Shown: positions 22,736 to 32,147 of the stretch, piece by piece
How the letters are laid out: every line of letters starts with the position of its first letter
Numbering within the stretch: position 1 is the first letter of the stretch
From: Gammaproteobacteria bacterium
Lineage (GTDB): Bacteria; Pseudomonadota; Gammaproteobacteria; HyVt-429
Length of the DNA: 64,000 nucleotides
Assembly: GCA_013152415.1 (NCBI GenBank)
Contig: JAADGI010000005.1
Coordinates: forward strand, 16,949-80,948
Reading direction: 5' to 3'
The notes under the pieces: generated by a model
Databases searched by the model: none
What the model saw: the letters and a program-made list of their open reading frames with translations, nothing else
What the model was told of the DNA's origin: nothing
Position numbers and translations under genes: made by a program

Positions 22736-22913
22736 ATGGTTATGGAGCCCTAAGATAAAATTGGATAGACCGCCGGTCGGATATTATAGGGATTTCACCC
22801 GCTACACCCAAAAAGTCTGTTGTGTTTTAGATTTGTTATCGACTATAGTTGTGACTGTATTTAATCCAAGTTGGGATATTATGCCTGTAACCATCAGAAA
22901 GTAGGCGACTTTT

Positions 22914-23978
22914 TTGGAAATTTTTGCCAAAAAACAACAGTCCATCATAGGTGTGGATATCAGCTCCTCTGCAGTCAAGGTCCTCGAGCTCAGCAAGAGC
23001 GGGGACCATTACCGGGTGGAACGCTACACTGTGGACCCGCTACCCCAGAATGCCGTGGTGGAAAACGCCATTACCGACGTCGACCAGGTGGGCCATGCCG
23101 TGGAACGCGCCATCAAACGGTCGGGGACCCGCTGCAAACACGCCGCCGTGGCGGTTGCTGCCTCCCATGTGATTACTAAAATGATCACCATGGGCTCGGG
23201 GCTGAATGAATCAGAACTTGAAACCCAGATTGAACTGGAAGCCGACCACTACATCCCCTACCCCCTGGATGAGGTGAATCTGGACTTTGAGGTCATTGGC
23301 CCCTCTGAGACTGATCCCAACCAGGATGAAGTGCTCATCTCCGCCTGCCGCAAGGAAATCGTAGACGATTATATTGCGGTGATAGAACAGGCGGGCCTCA
23401 CCCCCGCAGTGGTGGATGTGGAATCCTACGCCATGGAAAGTGCCTACAGCCTCATTGCCAAGCATATTCCTGGTGGCGGCATGGAAAAGACCATCGCTAT
23501 TCTCGATTTTGGCGCCACCACCATGCACATGAATGTGATGCACAACAATCGATCAGTTTACACCCGTGACCACGCATTTGGCGGCAAACAATTAACCGAA
23601 GAGATACAACGCCGCTACGGTCTGTCCTATGCCGAAGCGGGACTGGCCAAGAAGGTAGGCGGCCTACCCGACAACTACCAAACAGACATCCTGCACCCTT
23701 TTATGGAGGCCATGTGCCAGGAAACCACCCGGGCACTTCAATTCTTTTATTCATCGAGCCAATTTAGCAGCGTAGACCAAGTCTTGATAGCGGGTGGCTG
23801 CGCCCAGATATTGGGTGTGGATGAGTTGATCGCCAACCGGGCAGGCATTCACGCAGCAGTAGCCAATCCCTTTACCAGCATGTCGCTGGCATCGAGAATC
23901 AAACCCCAGTCCCTAAGCGGTGACGCACCGTCCTTGATGGTAGCGTGCGGCCTGGCGATGCGGAGCTTTGACCAATGA
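22914..23978 (+). CDS. pilM: Type IV pilus assembly ATPase-like protein PilM (TTG start)
   Basis: SIIGVDISSSAVKVLELS...ILDFGATTMHMNV; heads pilMNOPQ; in-frame TAG at 22902 leaves TTG 22914 as the upstream-most start. Confidence 0.93.
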   Translation: MEIFAKKQQSIIGVDISSSAVKVLELSKSGDHYRVERYTVDPLPQNAVVENAITDVDQVGHAVERAIKRSGTRCKHAAVAVAASHVITKMITMGSGLNESELETQIELEADHYIPYPLDEVNLDFEVIGPSETDPNQDEVLISACRKEIVDDYIAVIEQAGLTPAVVDVESYAMESAYSLIAKHIPGGGMEKTIAILDFGATTMHMNVMHNNRSVYTRDHAFGGKQLTEEIQRRYGLSYAEAGLAKKVGGLPDNYQTDILHPFMEAMCQETTRALQFFYSSSQFSSVDQVLIAGGCAQILGVDELIANRAGIHAAVANPFTSMSLASRIKPQSLSGDAPSLMVACGLAMRSFDQ

Positions 23979-24547
23979 CGAGGATCAATCTCCTACCTTG
24001 GCGTGAAATGCGTCGCCGCCAACTGGACCTGCAGGTCCTACGGGGCAGTTTCTTCGCCTGGGCATTGATGGGACTCATATCCCTGTATGCCCATCTCCAT
24101 CTCAACGGGAAGATCAGCGCACAAAATAACAGGAACGCCTACATCCAGAAGGAAATTAAAAAGCTGGATGCTCAGATCAAGGAAATCAAGGAATTAAAAA
24201 AGAAACGCGCTGCACTCATATCACGTATGGACGTCATCCAAAGCCTGCAAGGTGATCGCACACGAATTGTCCACATCTTCGACGACCTTGTCAGAAAACT
24301 ACCTGAAGGAATATACCTTACCGGCCTGAAAAAACGAGGAAAATCTGTCACTCTGACGGGTATCGCTCAATCAAACGGCCGTATCTCCCTCTTTATGCGC
24401 CAACTTGATGCCTCGGAGTGGTACACCAACCCACGACTTCAAGTGATCAATATCGCTCAAGAGGGCGGTCTGCGCGTCAGCAAGTTCACACTTCAGGTTG
24501 CCCTGGCACAAAAGAAAACCATTGTGGCCGGTGGGGGCACGAACTAA
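23975..24547 (+). CDS. pilN: Type IV pilus assembly protein PilN
   Basis: MTRINLLPWREMRRRQ, one TM segment, overlaps pilM by 4 bp. Confidence 0.93.
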   Translation: MTRINLLPWREMRRRQLDLQVLRGSFFAWALMGLISLYAHLHLNGKISAQNNRNAYIQKEIKKLDAQIKEIKELKKKRAALISRMDVIQSLQGDRTRIVHIFDDLVRKLPEGIYLTGLKKRGKSVTLTGIAQSNGRISLFMRQLDASEWYTNPRLQVINIAQEGGLRVSKFTLQVALAQKKTIVAGGGTN

Positions 24548-24553
24548 GCCGTT

Positions 24554-25186
24554 ATGTTAACCGACGACCTAAAAAATTTAGATATAAACGATATCGCATC
24601 GTGGCCCATACCTATAAAGGTAGTGGGCGCCATAATAGTATCGGCACTGATTCTTGCTCTGAGCTACTGGTTTTTTATTCAAGATCAACTAGACGCCCTT
24701 GATAAAGCCGGGCGCAAAGAACAAGAATTACGCGCCACCTTCTTGATGAAAAAATCCCTGGCAATCAATCTTCCGGCCTATAGACAGCAGATGACCGATA
24801 TGGAGGAAGACTTTGGAGTCATGCTGCGCCAGCTTCCCAACAAAACTGAAATCCCGGAACTGTTGATTGATATCACCCAAGCAGGTTTAAGCCGGGGCTT
24901 GAAATTTAAACTCGTCAAACCCGGCGTAAAGATATACTCAGATTTTTACGCAACGCTCCCAATCGACCTTAATGTGATGGGTACTTATCATGAACTAGGT
25001 CAGTTCATTAGTGATCTGGCCGCTTTGCCACGCATTGTTTCATTAGGCAATATCGATATTTCGCCGTTGGATAAAAAACTTTCCATGAAAACGATTGCTC
25101 TCACCTATCACTATCTGGATGAAGAGGAAATCGCGGCACAATCGGCTGCAAAAAATAAGAAAAAACGTAGGCGTGGCCGAAGATAG
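24554..25186 (+). CDS. pilO: Type IV pilus assembly protein PilO
   Basis: Position; TM followed by coiled coil; LPNKTEIPELLIDITQAGLSRGL. Confidence 0.93.
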   Translation: MLTDDLKNLDINDIASWPIPIKVVGAIIVSALILALSYWFFIQDQLDALDKAGRKEQELRATFLMKKSLAINLPAYRQQMTDMEEDFGVMLRQLPNKTEIPELLIDITQAGLSRGLKFKLVKPGVKIYSDFYATLPIDLNVMGTYHELGQFISDLAALPRIVSLGNIDISPLDKKLSMKTIALTYHYLDEEEIAAQSAAKNKKKRRRGRR

Positions 25187-25191
25187 TCATT

Positions 25192-25716
25192 ATGCCTCAC
25201 ATAAAAAAATATCTTGTGGTTATCGTCAGCGTGATTCTGGCCGGTTGCGGCAGTGCCAATGTTGATGATCTACGTGAATTCACCAAAAATGCACACAAGG
25301 GTAAAAAACCAAGGGTTGAGCCTTTGCCGCTCTTTCAACCCCATACGGGTTTTGCATACTCGGCATCAAGCCTGACAGACCCTTTTTCACCCACCAATCT
25401 ACGCCCGGTAAGGGCACCGCTGGGTGCCAGCCATGGCGACAAGTCCCCTGACCCCAATCGACGCAAAGAACCCCTGGAGTCTTATCCCTTGGACTCCCTG
25501 GCTATGGTCGGCACCTTGGGCCGTGCCAATCAGACCTGGGTTATCATTCGGGCACCGGATGGTAGCGTTCACCATGCCCACATGGGTAATTATGTTGGTG
25601 AAAACTATGGGCGAATTATAGAACTATCAGATTCTCGAATTAAAATTATGGAGCTAGTGCTGGACCAAAATGGTAGATGGGTGGAACGGGAGACAGGTCT
25701 AGCCGTCATTGACTAG
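25192..25716 (+). CDS. pilP: Type IV pilus lipoprotein PilP
   Basis: Lipobox-like VSVILAGCG; DPFSPTNLRP; LESYPLDSLAMVGTL; position. Confidence 0.92.
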   Translation: MPHIKKYLVVIVSVILAGCGSANVDDLREFTKNAHKGKKPRVEPLPLFQPHTGFAYSASSLTDPFSPTNLRPVRAPLGASHGDKSPDPNRRKEPLESYPLDSLAMVGTLGRANQTWVIIRAPDGSVHHAHMGNYVGENYGRIIELSDSRIKIMELVLDQNGRWVERETGLAVID

Positions 25717-25732
25717 CGAGGGGCGAATTATC

Positions 25733-28339
25733 ATGAATACTCAACACAAAGGAACCCAGGTGATGAAAACATCCGGTAAAGCACTATTCGTTTTTACTGG
25801 ACTATTTTTTGTCTCCCTTAGCTCTTCGGCAGCGACATTAAAGACACTTTCGTGGCAAGAAGGGAGCGACCAACTGGCGCTGCGGGTGGTCGTAGATGAC
25901 AAAACCACATTCTCCACCAGTGAATTACAGGGTGGCCAACGGCTACGTGTAACACTCGAAAACACCCAACTCCCCAATAAGCCGTTAAATATCGGCAGCA
26001 ATGGAATTGTAAAGAGTGTCGCTCCCTTTGCTAGCGATGACGGTCGTTCGGTTAATATTGATATTATGGTCAGCGAACCGGGGACTTTAGAAGTCAATCG
26101 CCAGAAAAATGTTTACCTTCTGGTTATCAAGCCAGTAAATACACCATCGACCCCTGATACCTCCGGGGCACAGGATCAAACCACACCCAACCCGGTTTCT
26201 TCAGGCGACACACCAAAGGGTTCGGCACCAAACACCTTAAAGGGAATCAAGTTCGACACACTGTCCGGGGGGCGTGTTCAGATAAAACTCAACATGTCCC
26301 GTCAACCTGCAGAACCGGGTAGTTTCAGTATCAACAAACCCGCCCGCATAGCGCTGGACTTTTTTGATACCCGAAGCGGCTTTGGAAGTAAGACTATACC
26401 TGTAGAGCTAGGCGCCGTGGAAACAATCTCAGCAATTGAAAGCCAGGGACGTACACGCATCGTGCTGAATCTTCTGGCACCGGTGGGATACAAAACAAAA
26501 ATAGAACCCGATGGATTGACTATCGTTATTGATGGCTCCACAGGTCAGCCCAATCAAACGGCCCAAAAAACGGGGACGGTCAATTTCGCCAAGCCCACGT
26601 CTGATGGATCTCACACCCTGGAGGGCGTGGATTTTCGACGCGGACCTAAGGGGGAAGGCAAGGTTATCGTTAACCTTTCCGATGATGACGCTGGAATCGA
26701 CATTAAAGAACAAAGTGGCGAGATTATAATTGACCTATTGAATACCAACTTGCCCGATAAACTGGAACGCCGGCTGGATGTTGTCGATTTCGCCACACCG
26801 GTAAGAACCATTGATACCTTTCGCCACAAAAATAACACCCGCCTGATCATACAGGCCAGTGGACGGTTTGATCACCTGGCCTATCAGTCAGGAAACGTTC
26901 TCACCATCGAAGTCAAACCTTTTGGCAAGGAAGAAGAGGAAAAACGCAAAGCGGATGAATTTGGTTACTATGGCGAGACCCTGTCACTTAATTTTCAAAA
27001 CATCGAAGTGCGGGCCGCCCTGCGCGTGATTGCCGATTTTACCGGGCTCAATTTTGTCACCAGCGACACCGTTAAGGGTACGCTAACGTTACGACTCAAG
27101 GACGTCCCCTGGGATCAAGCGCTGGATATTATTTTGAGCGCAAAGGGCCTGGCCAAGCGCGCCAAAGGAAACGTCATCTGGGTAGCACCGGCAGAGGAAA
27201 TTGCCGAAAAAGAAAAGATTGCACTCAAGGCCAGCAAGGCGGTAGCGGACCTGGAACCCTTGGTCAGTGAGCTGATACGAATCAACTATGCCAAGGCGTC
27301 CGACATCGCTGATCTGCTCCAATCTGTTAAATCAATTTTACCCACTGATGCGGGTGGCAATAACCTTACCAGCATCTCAGTTGACAGTTTTGAAACTGTC
27401 TCAAACAGCCTGCTTTCACCCCGGGGTAATGTCACCGTTGATATCCGCACCAATTCCCTTTTGGTCCAGGATACCCGAGCACAGATAAGGGCAGTCAAAA
27501 AACTTATCGCTCAATTAGACAGGCCGGTGGAACAGGTGATGATTGAAACCCGCATTGTCGAGGCCAGTGATGATTTTAGCCGCTCCATAGGTGCCCGGTT
27601 TGGTATTACCAACCGCAATCGCTCACTCAATGTCCCCGGTTCTCCCGGGACAAATGCCGGTGATGCCGTACTCACGGGTCAACTAGAAAACACCGAGGCC
27701 ATCTATAACGACGACACCTATCTGGTTAATGGTGCAGGACTCAACTTCGACCTCCCTTCTCCAGGTGTCGATGGCGACCCGGCGGGATCGATAGCCTTTA
27801 CCCTATTTAAGATTGCATCCACCCATTTACTGGCCCTGGAGCTGAGTGCCCTGGAGTCTGAAGGCCGCGGCAAAATCATCGCCACACCACGCCTGGTCAC
27901 CGCCAACGACAAGGAAGCCGTCATTGAACAGGGGGAAGAGCGGATCGTTTCCATACCCAGCGCCACAGGGGGAGCTGATTTATTTACCACCCGAATCGTA
28001 GAGGCCAAACTCAGGCTTAAGGTGATCCCTCATATCACACCCGACCAAAGCGTTATTCTTGATGTAGACATTACCAAGGATAATTTTAACTCGCCAACAG
28101 GCCCGACCAAGGACACTAAAATGATCCAAACACAGGTCCTGCTCAATAATGGCGAGACCGTTGTCATTGGCGGCATCTATCAGCAAACTTTGCAAAAGAT
28201 AGAAAGAAAGATCCCCCTACTGGGCGACATCCCTATACTGGGCAACTTCTTCAAGAAGAGAGAAAAGCTTGACAATAAGGTGGAACTGTTAATATTCCTA
28301 ACGCCTCGAATCCTGGCGCAGGAATTAAAGACCCGCTAA
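25733..28339 (+). CDS. pilQ: Type IV pilus secretin PilQ
   Basis: AMIN-like repeats, STN (LSLNFQNIEVRAALRVIADFTGLNFV), secretin domain (VIGGIYQQ...KIPLLGDIPILGNFFK). Confidence 0.95.
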   Translation: MNTQHKGTQVMKTSGKALFVFTGLFFVSLSSSAATLKTLSWQEGSDQLALRVVVDDKTTFSTSELQGGQRLRVTLENTQLPNKPLNIGSNGIVKSVAPFASDDGRSVNIDIMVSEPGTLEVNRQKNVYLLVIKPVNTPSTPDTSGAQDQTTPNPVSSGDTPKGSAPNTLKGIKFDTLSGGRVQIKLNMSRQPAEPGSFSINKPARIALDFFDTRSGFGSKTIPVELGAVETISAIESQGRTRIVLNLLAPVGYKTKIEPDGLTIVIDGSTGQPNQTAQKTGTVNFAKPTSDGSHTLEGVDFRRGPKGEGKVIVNLSDDDAGIDIKEQSGEIIIDLLNTNLPDKLERRLDVVDFATPVRTIDTFRHKNNTRLIIQASGRFDHLAYQSGNVLTIEVKPFGKEEEEKRKADEFGYYGETLSLNFQNIEVRAALRVIADFTGLNFVTSDTVKGTLTLRLKDVPWDQALDIILSAKGLAKRAKGNVIWVAPAEEIAEKEKIALKASKAVADLEPLVSELIRINYAKASDIADLLQSVKSILPTDAGGNNLTSISVDSFETVSNSLLSPRGNVTVDIRTNSLLVQDTRAQIRAVKKLIAQLDRPVEQVMIETRIVEASDDFSRSIGARFGITNRNRSLNVPGSPGTNAGDAVLTGQLENTEAIYNDDTYLVNGAGLNFDLPSPGVDGDPAGSIAFTLFKIASTHLLALELSALESEGRGKIIATPRLVTANDKEAVIEQGEERIVSIPSATGGADLFTTRIVEAKLRLKVIPHITPDQSVILDVDITKDNFNSPTGPTKDTKMIQTQVLLNNGETVVIGGIYQQTLQKIERKIPLLGDIPILGNFFKKREKLDNKVELLIFLTPRILAQELKTR

Positions 28340-28490
28340 CAGGCACCCTGGAACAACATGGACCTCAGATCATTGCCGCCAAGGTCGGTACGCTAGTACT
28401 ATCTGCTATTATGGTTTTTTTAAACCCAGGTGATATGCAGTGTATAGACCCTGCTAAATATCCCGCTGACGTTACACTAAGACACCGGTA

Positions 28491-29003
28491 ATGCCCGAAA
28501 GTATCTTCCTCATCGGCCCCATGGGGGCCGGCAAAACCACCATCGGCCGGCAACTGGCCAAGATACTAAACATGCGTTTTGTTGACTGTGACCAAGCCAT
28601 TGAAGAGCGCACAGGCGTCAAGATTCCCGTCATTTTTGAGATTGAAGGTGAAGCTGGATTCCGTAAAAGGGAGTCCGCCATGTTGAGTGAACTCACCGCC
28701 CAACCCAATATCGTGCTCGCTACGGGGGGTGGCGTGATCCTTTCCGAAGATAATCGGCGGCTATTGCGCAGCCGGGGACATGTGGTATACCTGCAAACAT
28801 CAGTGGATACCCAACTGGAAAGAACCCGCAACAGCCGCAATCGCCCTCTACTGGATACCGAAGATCGCCGTGCCCGACTCGAGGAAATCATGCAACTACG
28901 AGCCCCCCTCTACCGTCTGGAGGCGGACCAGATTATCGACACAGAAGGCCGCTCCCCTACCAAGGCCGCCCAGGTAATAGCAGAAAAAATTGAGGCAAAG
29001 TGA
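28491..29003 (+). CDS. aroK: Shikimate kinase
   Basis: [44 protein letters not shown]. Confidence 0.95.
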   Translation: MPESIFLIGPMGAGKTTIGRQLAKILNMRFVDCDQAIEERTGVKIPVIFEIEGEAGFRKRESAMLSELTAQPNIVLATGGGVILSEDNRRLLRSRGHVVYLQTSVDTQLERTRNSRNRPLLDTEDRRARLEEIMQLRAPLYRLEADQIIDTEGRSPTKAAQVIAEKIEAK

Positions 29004-30079
29004 ATACCCTGCACGTAGAGCTTCCCGAACGACGCTACCCGATATTCATTGGTGCCGGGCTATTAGACCAGCCCTCTCTGCTTGAACCCTACATCAAGGG
29101 AAAACAGGTGCTGGTGGTCAGTAACGAGACCGTTGCCCCCCTTTATAGCGAACGACTTCAGGCCCAAATTAGCCAATATGAAGTACACCACATCATTCTC
29201 GCCGATGGTGAACAGTACAAAAATCTCGATACACTCAATACCATTTTTGATGCCTTGCTCGAGATACCCTGTGACCGGGACGTGACCCTCATTGCTTTGG
29301 GTGGTGGCGTTGTGGGGGACATTACAGGATTTGCCGCCGCCAGTTATCAGCGTGGGGTGGCCTATATTCAGGTTCCGACCACCCTGCTGGCCCAGGTGGA
29401 CTCCTCGGTTGGGGGGAAAACAGCGGTCAATCACCGGCTGGGTAAGAATATGATCGGGGCCTTCTATCAACCCCGCTGTGTCATAGCCGATACCAAGACT
29501 TTGGATACCTTGGCCGATCGAGAACTCCGTTCCGGTCTTGCCGAAGTCATAAAATATGGCCTGATTCGTGATGCTGAATTCTTCGATTGGCTGGAAGAAC
29601 ACCTCGATCAAATCTTGCAACGGGACAACGATGCCCTGGTCTACACCATCGAGCGCTCATGCCAGAATAAGGCCGATATCGTGAGCCAGGATGAACATGA
29701 GGCGGGTATACGCGCCATCCTCAATCTTGGCCACACCTTTGGCCACGCCATAGAAACTGGCATGGGCTACGGTGCATGGTTACACGGTGAGGCTATTGCT
29801 GCGGGCATGGTCATGGCCGCTGATCTTTCACGACGTAGCGGCTGGCTGTCCGAATCAAAGTTTAAACGGATCGAGACACTCATCCATCGGGCCGGACTCC
29901 CGACTGTGGCCCCAGATGAAATAACCGAATCTCGTTTTCTGGATCTCATGGCCGTAGATAAAAAGGTCCACGCGGGCCAGCTACGGCTAATTCTATTACA
30001 AGACATCGGCCAGGCCATTATCAGTGATGACTTTGATCAAGCGCTGCTCAAGCAAACCCTAAACAGGGTGCCGGGCTGA
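29000..30079 (+). CDS. aroB: 3-dehydroquinate synthase
   Basis: [34 protein letters not shown]; overlaps aroK. Confidence 0.97.
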   Translation: MNTLHVELPERRYPIFIGAGLLDQPSLLEPYIKGKQVLVVSNETVAPLYSERLQAQISQYEVHHIILADGEQYKNLDTLNTIFDALLEIPCDRDVTLIALGGGVVGDITGFAAASYQRGVAYIQVPTTLLAQVDSSVGGKTAVNHRLGKNMIGAFYQPRCVIADTKTLDTLADRELRSGLAEVIKYGLIRDAEFFDWLEEHLDQILQRDNDALVYTIERSCQNKADIVSQDEHEAGIRAILNLGHTFGHAIETGMGYGAWLHGEAIAAGMVMAADLSRRSGWLSESKFKRIETLIHRAGLPTVAPDEITESRFLDLMAVDKKVHAGQLRLILLQDIGQAIISDDFDQALLKQTLNRVPG

Positions 30080-30086
30080 AGCCCGG
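30071..30086 (+). other. Hairpin with the aroB stop codon in the loop
   Basis: CCGGGC-TGAA-GCCCGG; TGA at 30077-30079. Confidence 0.55.
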
Positions 30087-30158
30087 TGATAAACCTGCAG
30101 CTATACCGACAAGCCCCCGTTTCCATCGTCCACCATCTGCGGTAGGGTAGGCGGCAAC

Positions 30159-31310
30159 ATGCCTGAACTTGCCCCCTATGCCGCCAGCGATGCCCACTCA
30201 CAAGGGCGCCGTCACCCGGAACCGGCCCCTTCTCACCGTGGAGAATTTCAACGGGACCGCGATCGTGTCATCCATTCCACCGCATTCCGTCGCCTGGAAT
30301 ACAAAACCCAGGTATTTGTTAATCACGAAGGTGATCTGTTTCGTACCCGCCTGACCCATTCCATCGAAGTGGCACAGATCGGTCGATCGGTGGCCCGCGC
30401 CCTGAGACTCAATGAAGACCTCACCGAGGCCATCAGTCTGGCCCATGATCTGGGGCACACACCCTTTGGCCATACGGGTCAAGATGCCTTGAATGCCTGC
30501 ATGAGTGAACAAGGGGGATTTGAACACAACCTGCAATCCCTACGGGTCGTTGACCAACTCGAAGAAAAATACGCAGAATTTCCAGGCTTAAATCTCACCT
30601 TTGAAACGCGTGAAGGTATCTTAAAACACTGTTCCATAAAGAATGCCACCACCTTAGGCGACATCGGTGATCGTTTCATCAACCATAAACAGGCCAGCCT
30701 GGAAGCACAACTTGCCAATGTGGCCGATGAGATTGCCTACAACAACCATGATGTGGACGATGGCCTGCGCTATGGACTCATCACTATCGAACAGCTACAG
30801 GAGGTAGCGCTGTTTGCTGAACAATACAAATGCGTGTCGCAAAAATATCCTGGCCTGGATGAGCGACGGCACATCCATGAAACCATACGCCGCATGATCA
30901 ACCATGTGGTAGTCAACCTCATCGACCACAGCCAAACCCTGCTCACCCAGTCTGCAGTGGCCCATATTGACGATGTCCGCGGTGCCGGACACGCGTTGAT
31001 CGACTACGATACCGAGGTCAGGGAAAAGACTCTGGAGCTCAAGCAATTTCTGCGCAAGCACCTATATAATCACTACCGGGTAAGGCGCATGAGTCACAAG
31101 GCCGCCCGAGTCATAGAACAACTCTTTGACGCCTTCATGGAAGACTATCGAATATTGCCCCCCCAATATCAAAAACGAATCCAGGCCTGTGATGACCCCG
31201 ATGGCAAAACCGGATGGGCTCGAATCGTGGCGGACTACATCGCCGGCATGACCGACCGCTACGCCATCGCCGAGCATTCCCGCCTGTTTGATCCACCGAG
31301 ACCTACTTGA
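30159..31310 (+). CDS. dgt: dGTP triphosphohydrolase-like (HD domain)
   Basis: [60 protein letters not shown]. Confidence 0.93.
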   Translation: MPELAPYAASDAHSQGRRHPEPAPSHRGEFQRDRDRVIHSTAFRRLEYKTQVFVNHEGDLFRTRLTHSIEVAQIGRSVARALRLNEDLTEAISLAHDLGHTPFGHTGQDALNACMSEQGGFEHNLQSLRVVDQLEEKYAEFPGLNLTFETREGILKHCSIKNATTLGDIGDRFINHKQASLEAQLANVADEIAYNNHDVDDGLRYGLITIEQLQEVALFAEQYKCVSQKYPGLDERRHIHETIRRMINHVVVNLIDHSQTLLTQSAVAHIDDVRGAGHALIDYDTEVREKTLELKQFLRKHLYNHYRVRRMSHKAARVIEQLFDAFMEDYRILPPQYQKRIQACDDPDGKTGWARIVADYIAGMTDRYAIAEHSRLFDPPRPT

Positions 31311-31412
31311 GATAAAACATAAGAAAGAAGATATAGGGGGAGGTCAATGCCATTCGGGTTGGAACTATTTAATAATTTAGGTATCCCCCGACACGCTATC
31401 CCAGAATCAACC

Positions 31413-31435
31413 CCACCATCAACAGTGGTGGGGAG
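31413..31435. other. Stem-loop between dgt and the small secreted ORF
   Basis: CCCCACCA-TCAACAG-TGGTGGGG inverted repeat; no T-tract, so not called as a terminator. Confidence 0.55.
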
Positions 31436-31484
31436 AGGCAAAAGACAAGGCCCCGATATTCCGAAGATGCTGTATACAAGGTGA

Positions 31485-31754
31485 TCAGTTTGGTTGGATC
31501 GGGGTCGGGATTTGTGGACCGCCCTGGGGTGAACCACCCCCTGAAGATGACCCAGAACCGGAGTTCCTGTTGTCGTCCCAGTTTCTGTATTTTTTGCTTT
31601 CCTTTCTTGCCCAGTTGTTGTCCTTGTCATCATCGGTGGTGCTACAATAATCACAAACCACGTCTCCCGGTTGTGGTGCATTATTGCTACCGGCCATCAA
31701 TGCACCCGTGCTGAAAAACATTCCAAGAACCATTGCCCTCAACAAAATCTTCAT
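31485..31754 (-). CDS. Small secreted Gly/Ser-rich protein with CxxC
   Basis: MKILLRAMVLGMFFSTGALMAGSNNAPQPGDVVCDYCSTTDDDKD...GSGSSSGGGSPQGGPQIPTPIQPN; signal peptide and low-complexity tail. Confidence 0.55.
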   Translation of the reverse strand: MKILLRAMVLGMFFSTGALMAGSNNAPQPGDVVCDYCSTTDDDKDNNWARKESKKYRNWDDNRNSGSGSSSGGGSPQGGPQIPTPIQPN

Positions 31755-32014
31755 CTTTCCCCCCATAAATTCCAGGCCAGACAAACAAAGGCCGATGATA
31801 CAATTGCCCATTACCTTGTCTGTGAATTGATTACAAAGGGGTTTACGGCCAACTTGTTGAAAACTTTAGCCTTGTTGTATACGAGTGTAAGACAAGTGCA
31901 ACCTGTCAAGCGATTGATTTTACACATAAAACAGTGATTTTAGCCCGCCTTGAGGACCCTGCTCCTCCACGGGCGGAAGGTATCGGGGCTTCCCCACATT
32001 TTACCTGGGTTTCA

Positions 32015-32044
32015 TTGAACCCTACTCCCCCAAACCGGTATACT
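32015..32044 (+). promoter_or_regulatory. Putative sigma70 promoter of gltB
   Basis: TTGAAC - 18 nt - TATACT; predicted TSS near 32051. Confidence 0.6.
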
Positions 32045-32066
32045 TTGCGCCCTTTGCCTGCACACC

Positions 32067-32141
32067 CAGGCGGGGTTCCCGCCTGCCCGGCCCGGCACTT
32101 GTGTGACGGGCAGGATTCGAACATTAACTTTTTGAAGTTGA
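32067..32141 (+). promoter_or_regulatory. Structured gltB leader with overlapping hairpins
   Basis: CAGGCGGG-GTT-CCCGCCTG (32067-32085), CCTGCCCG...CGGGCAGG (32082-32114; shares bases with the first stem), TTAACTT-TTTG-AAGTTGA (32124-32141) just before the GTG start. Confidence 0.5.
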
Positions 32142-32147
32142 ACGCCC

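Noticed and set aside
32107-32125. tRNA T-arm-like sequence GTTCGAATCCTGCCCG on the minus strand upstream of gltB
   Set aside because: The 5' side of the T-stem does not pair and no D-arm, anticodon arm or acceptor is present; at best a chance match or tiny tRNA 3' fragment
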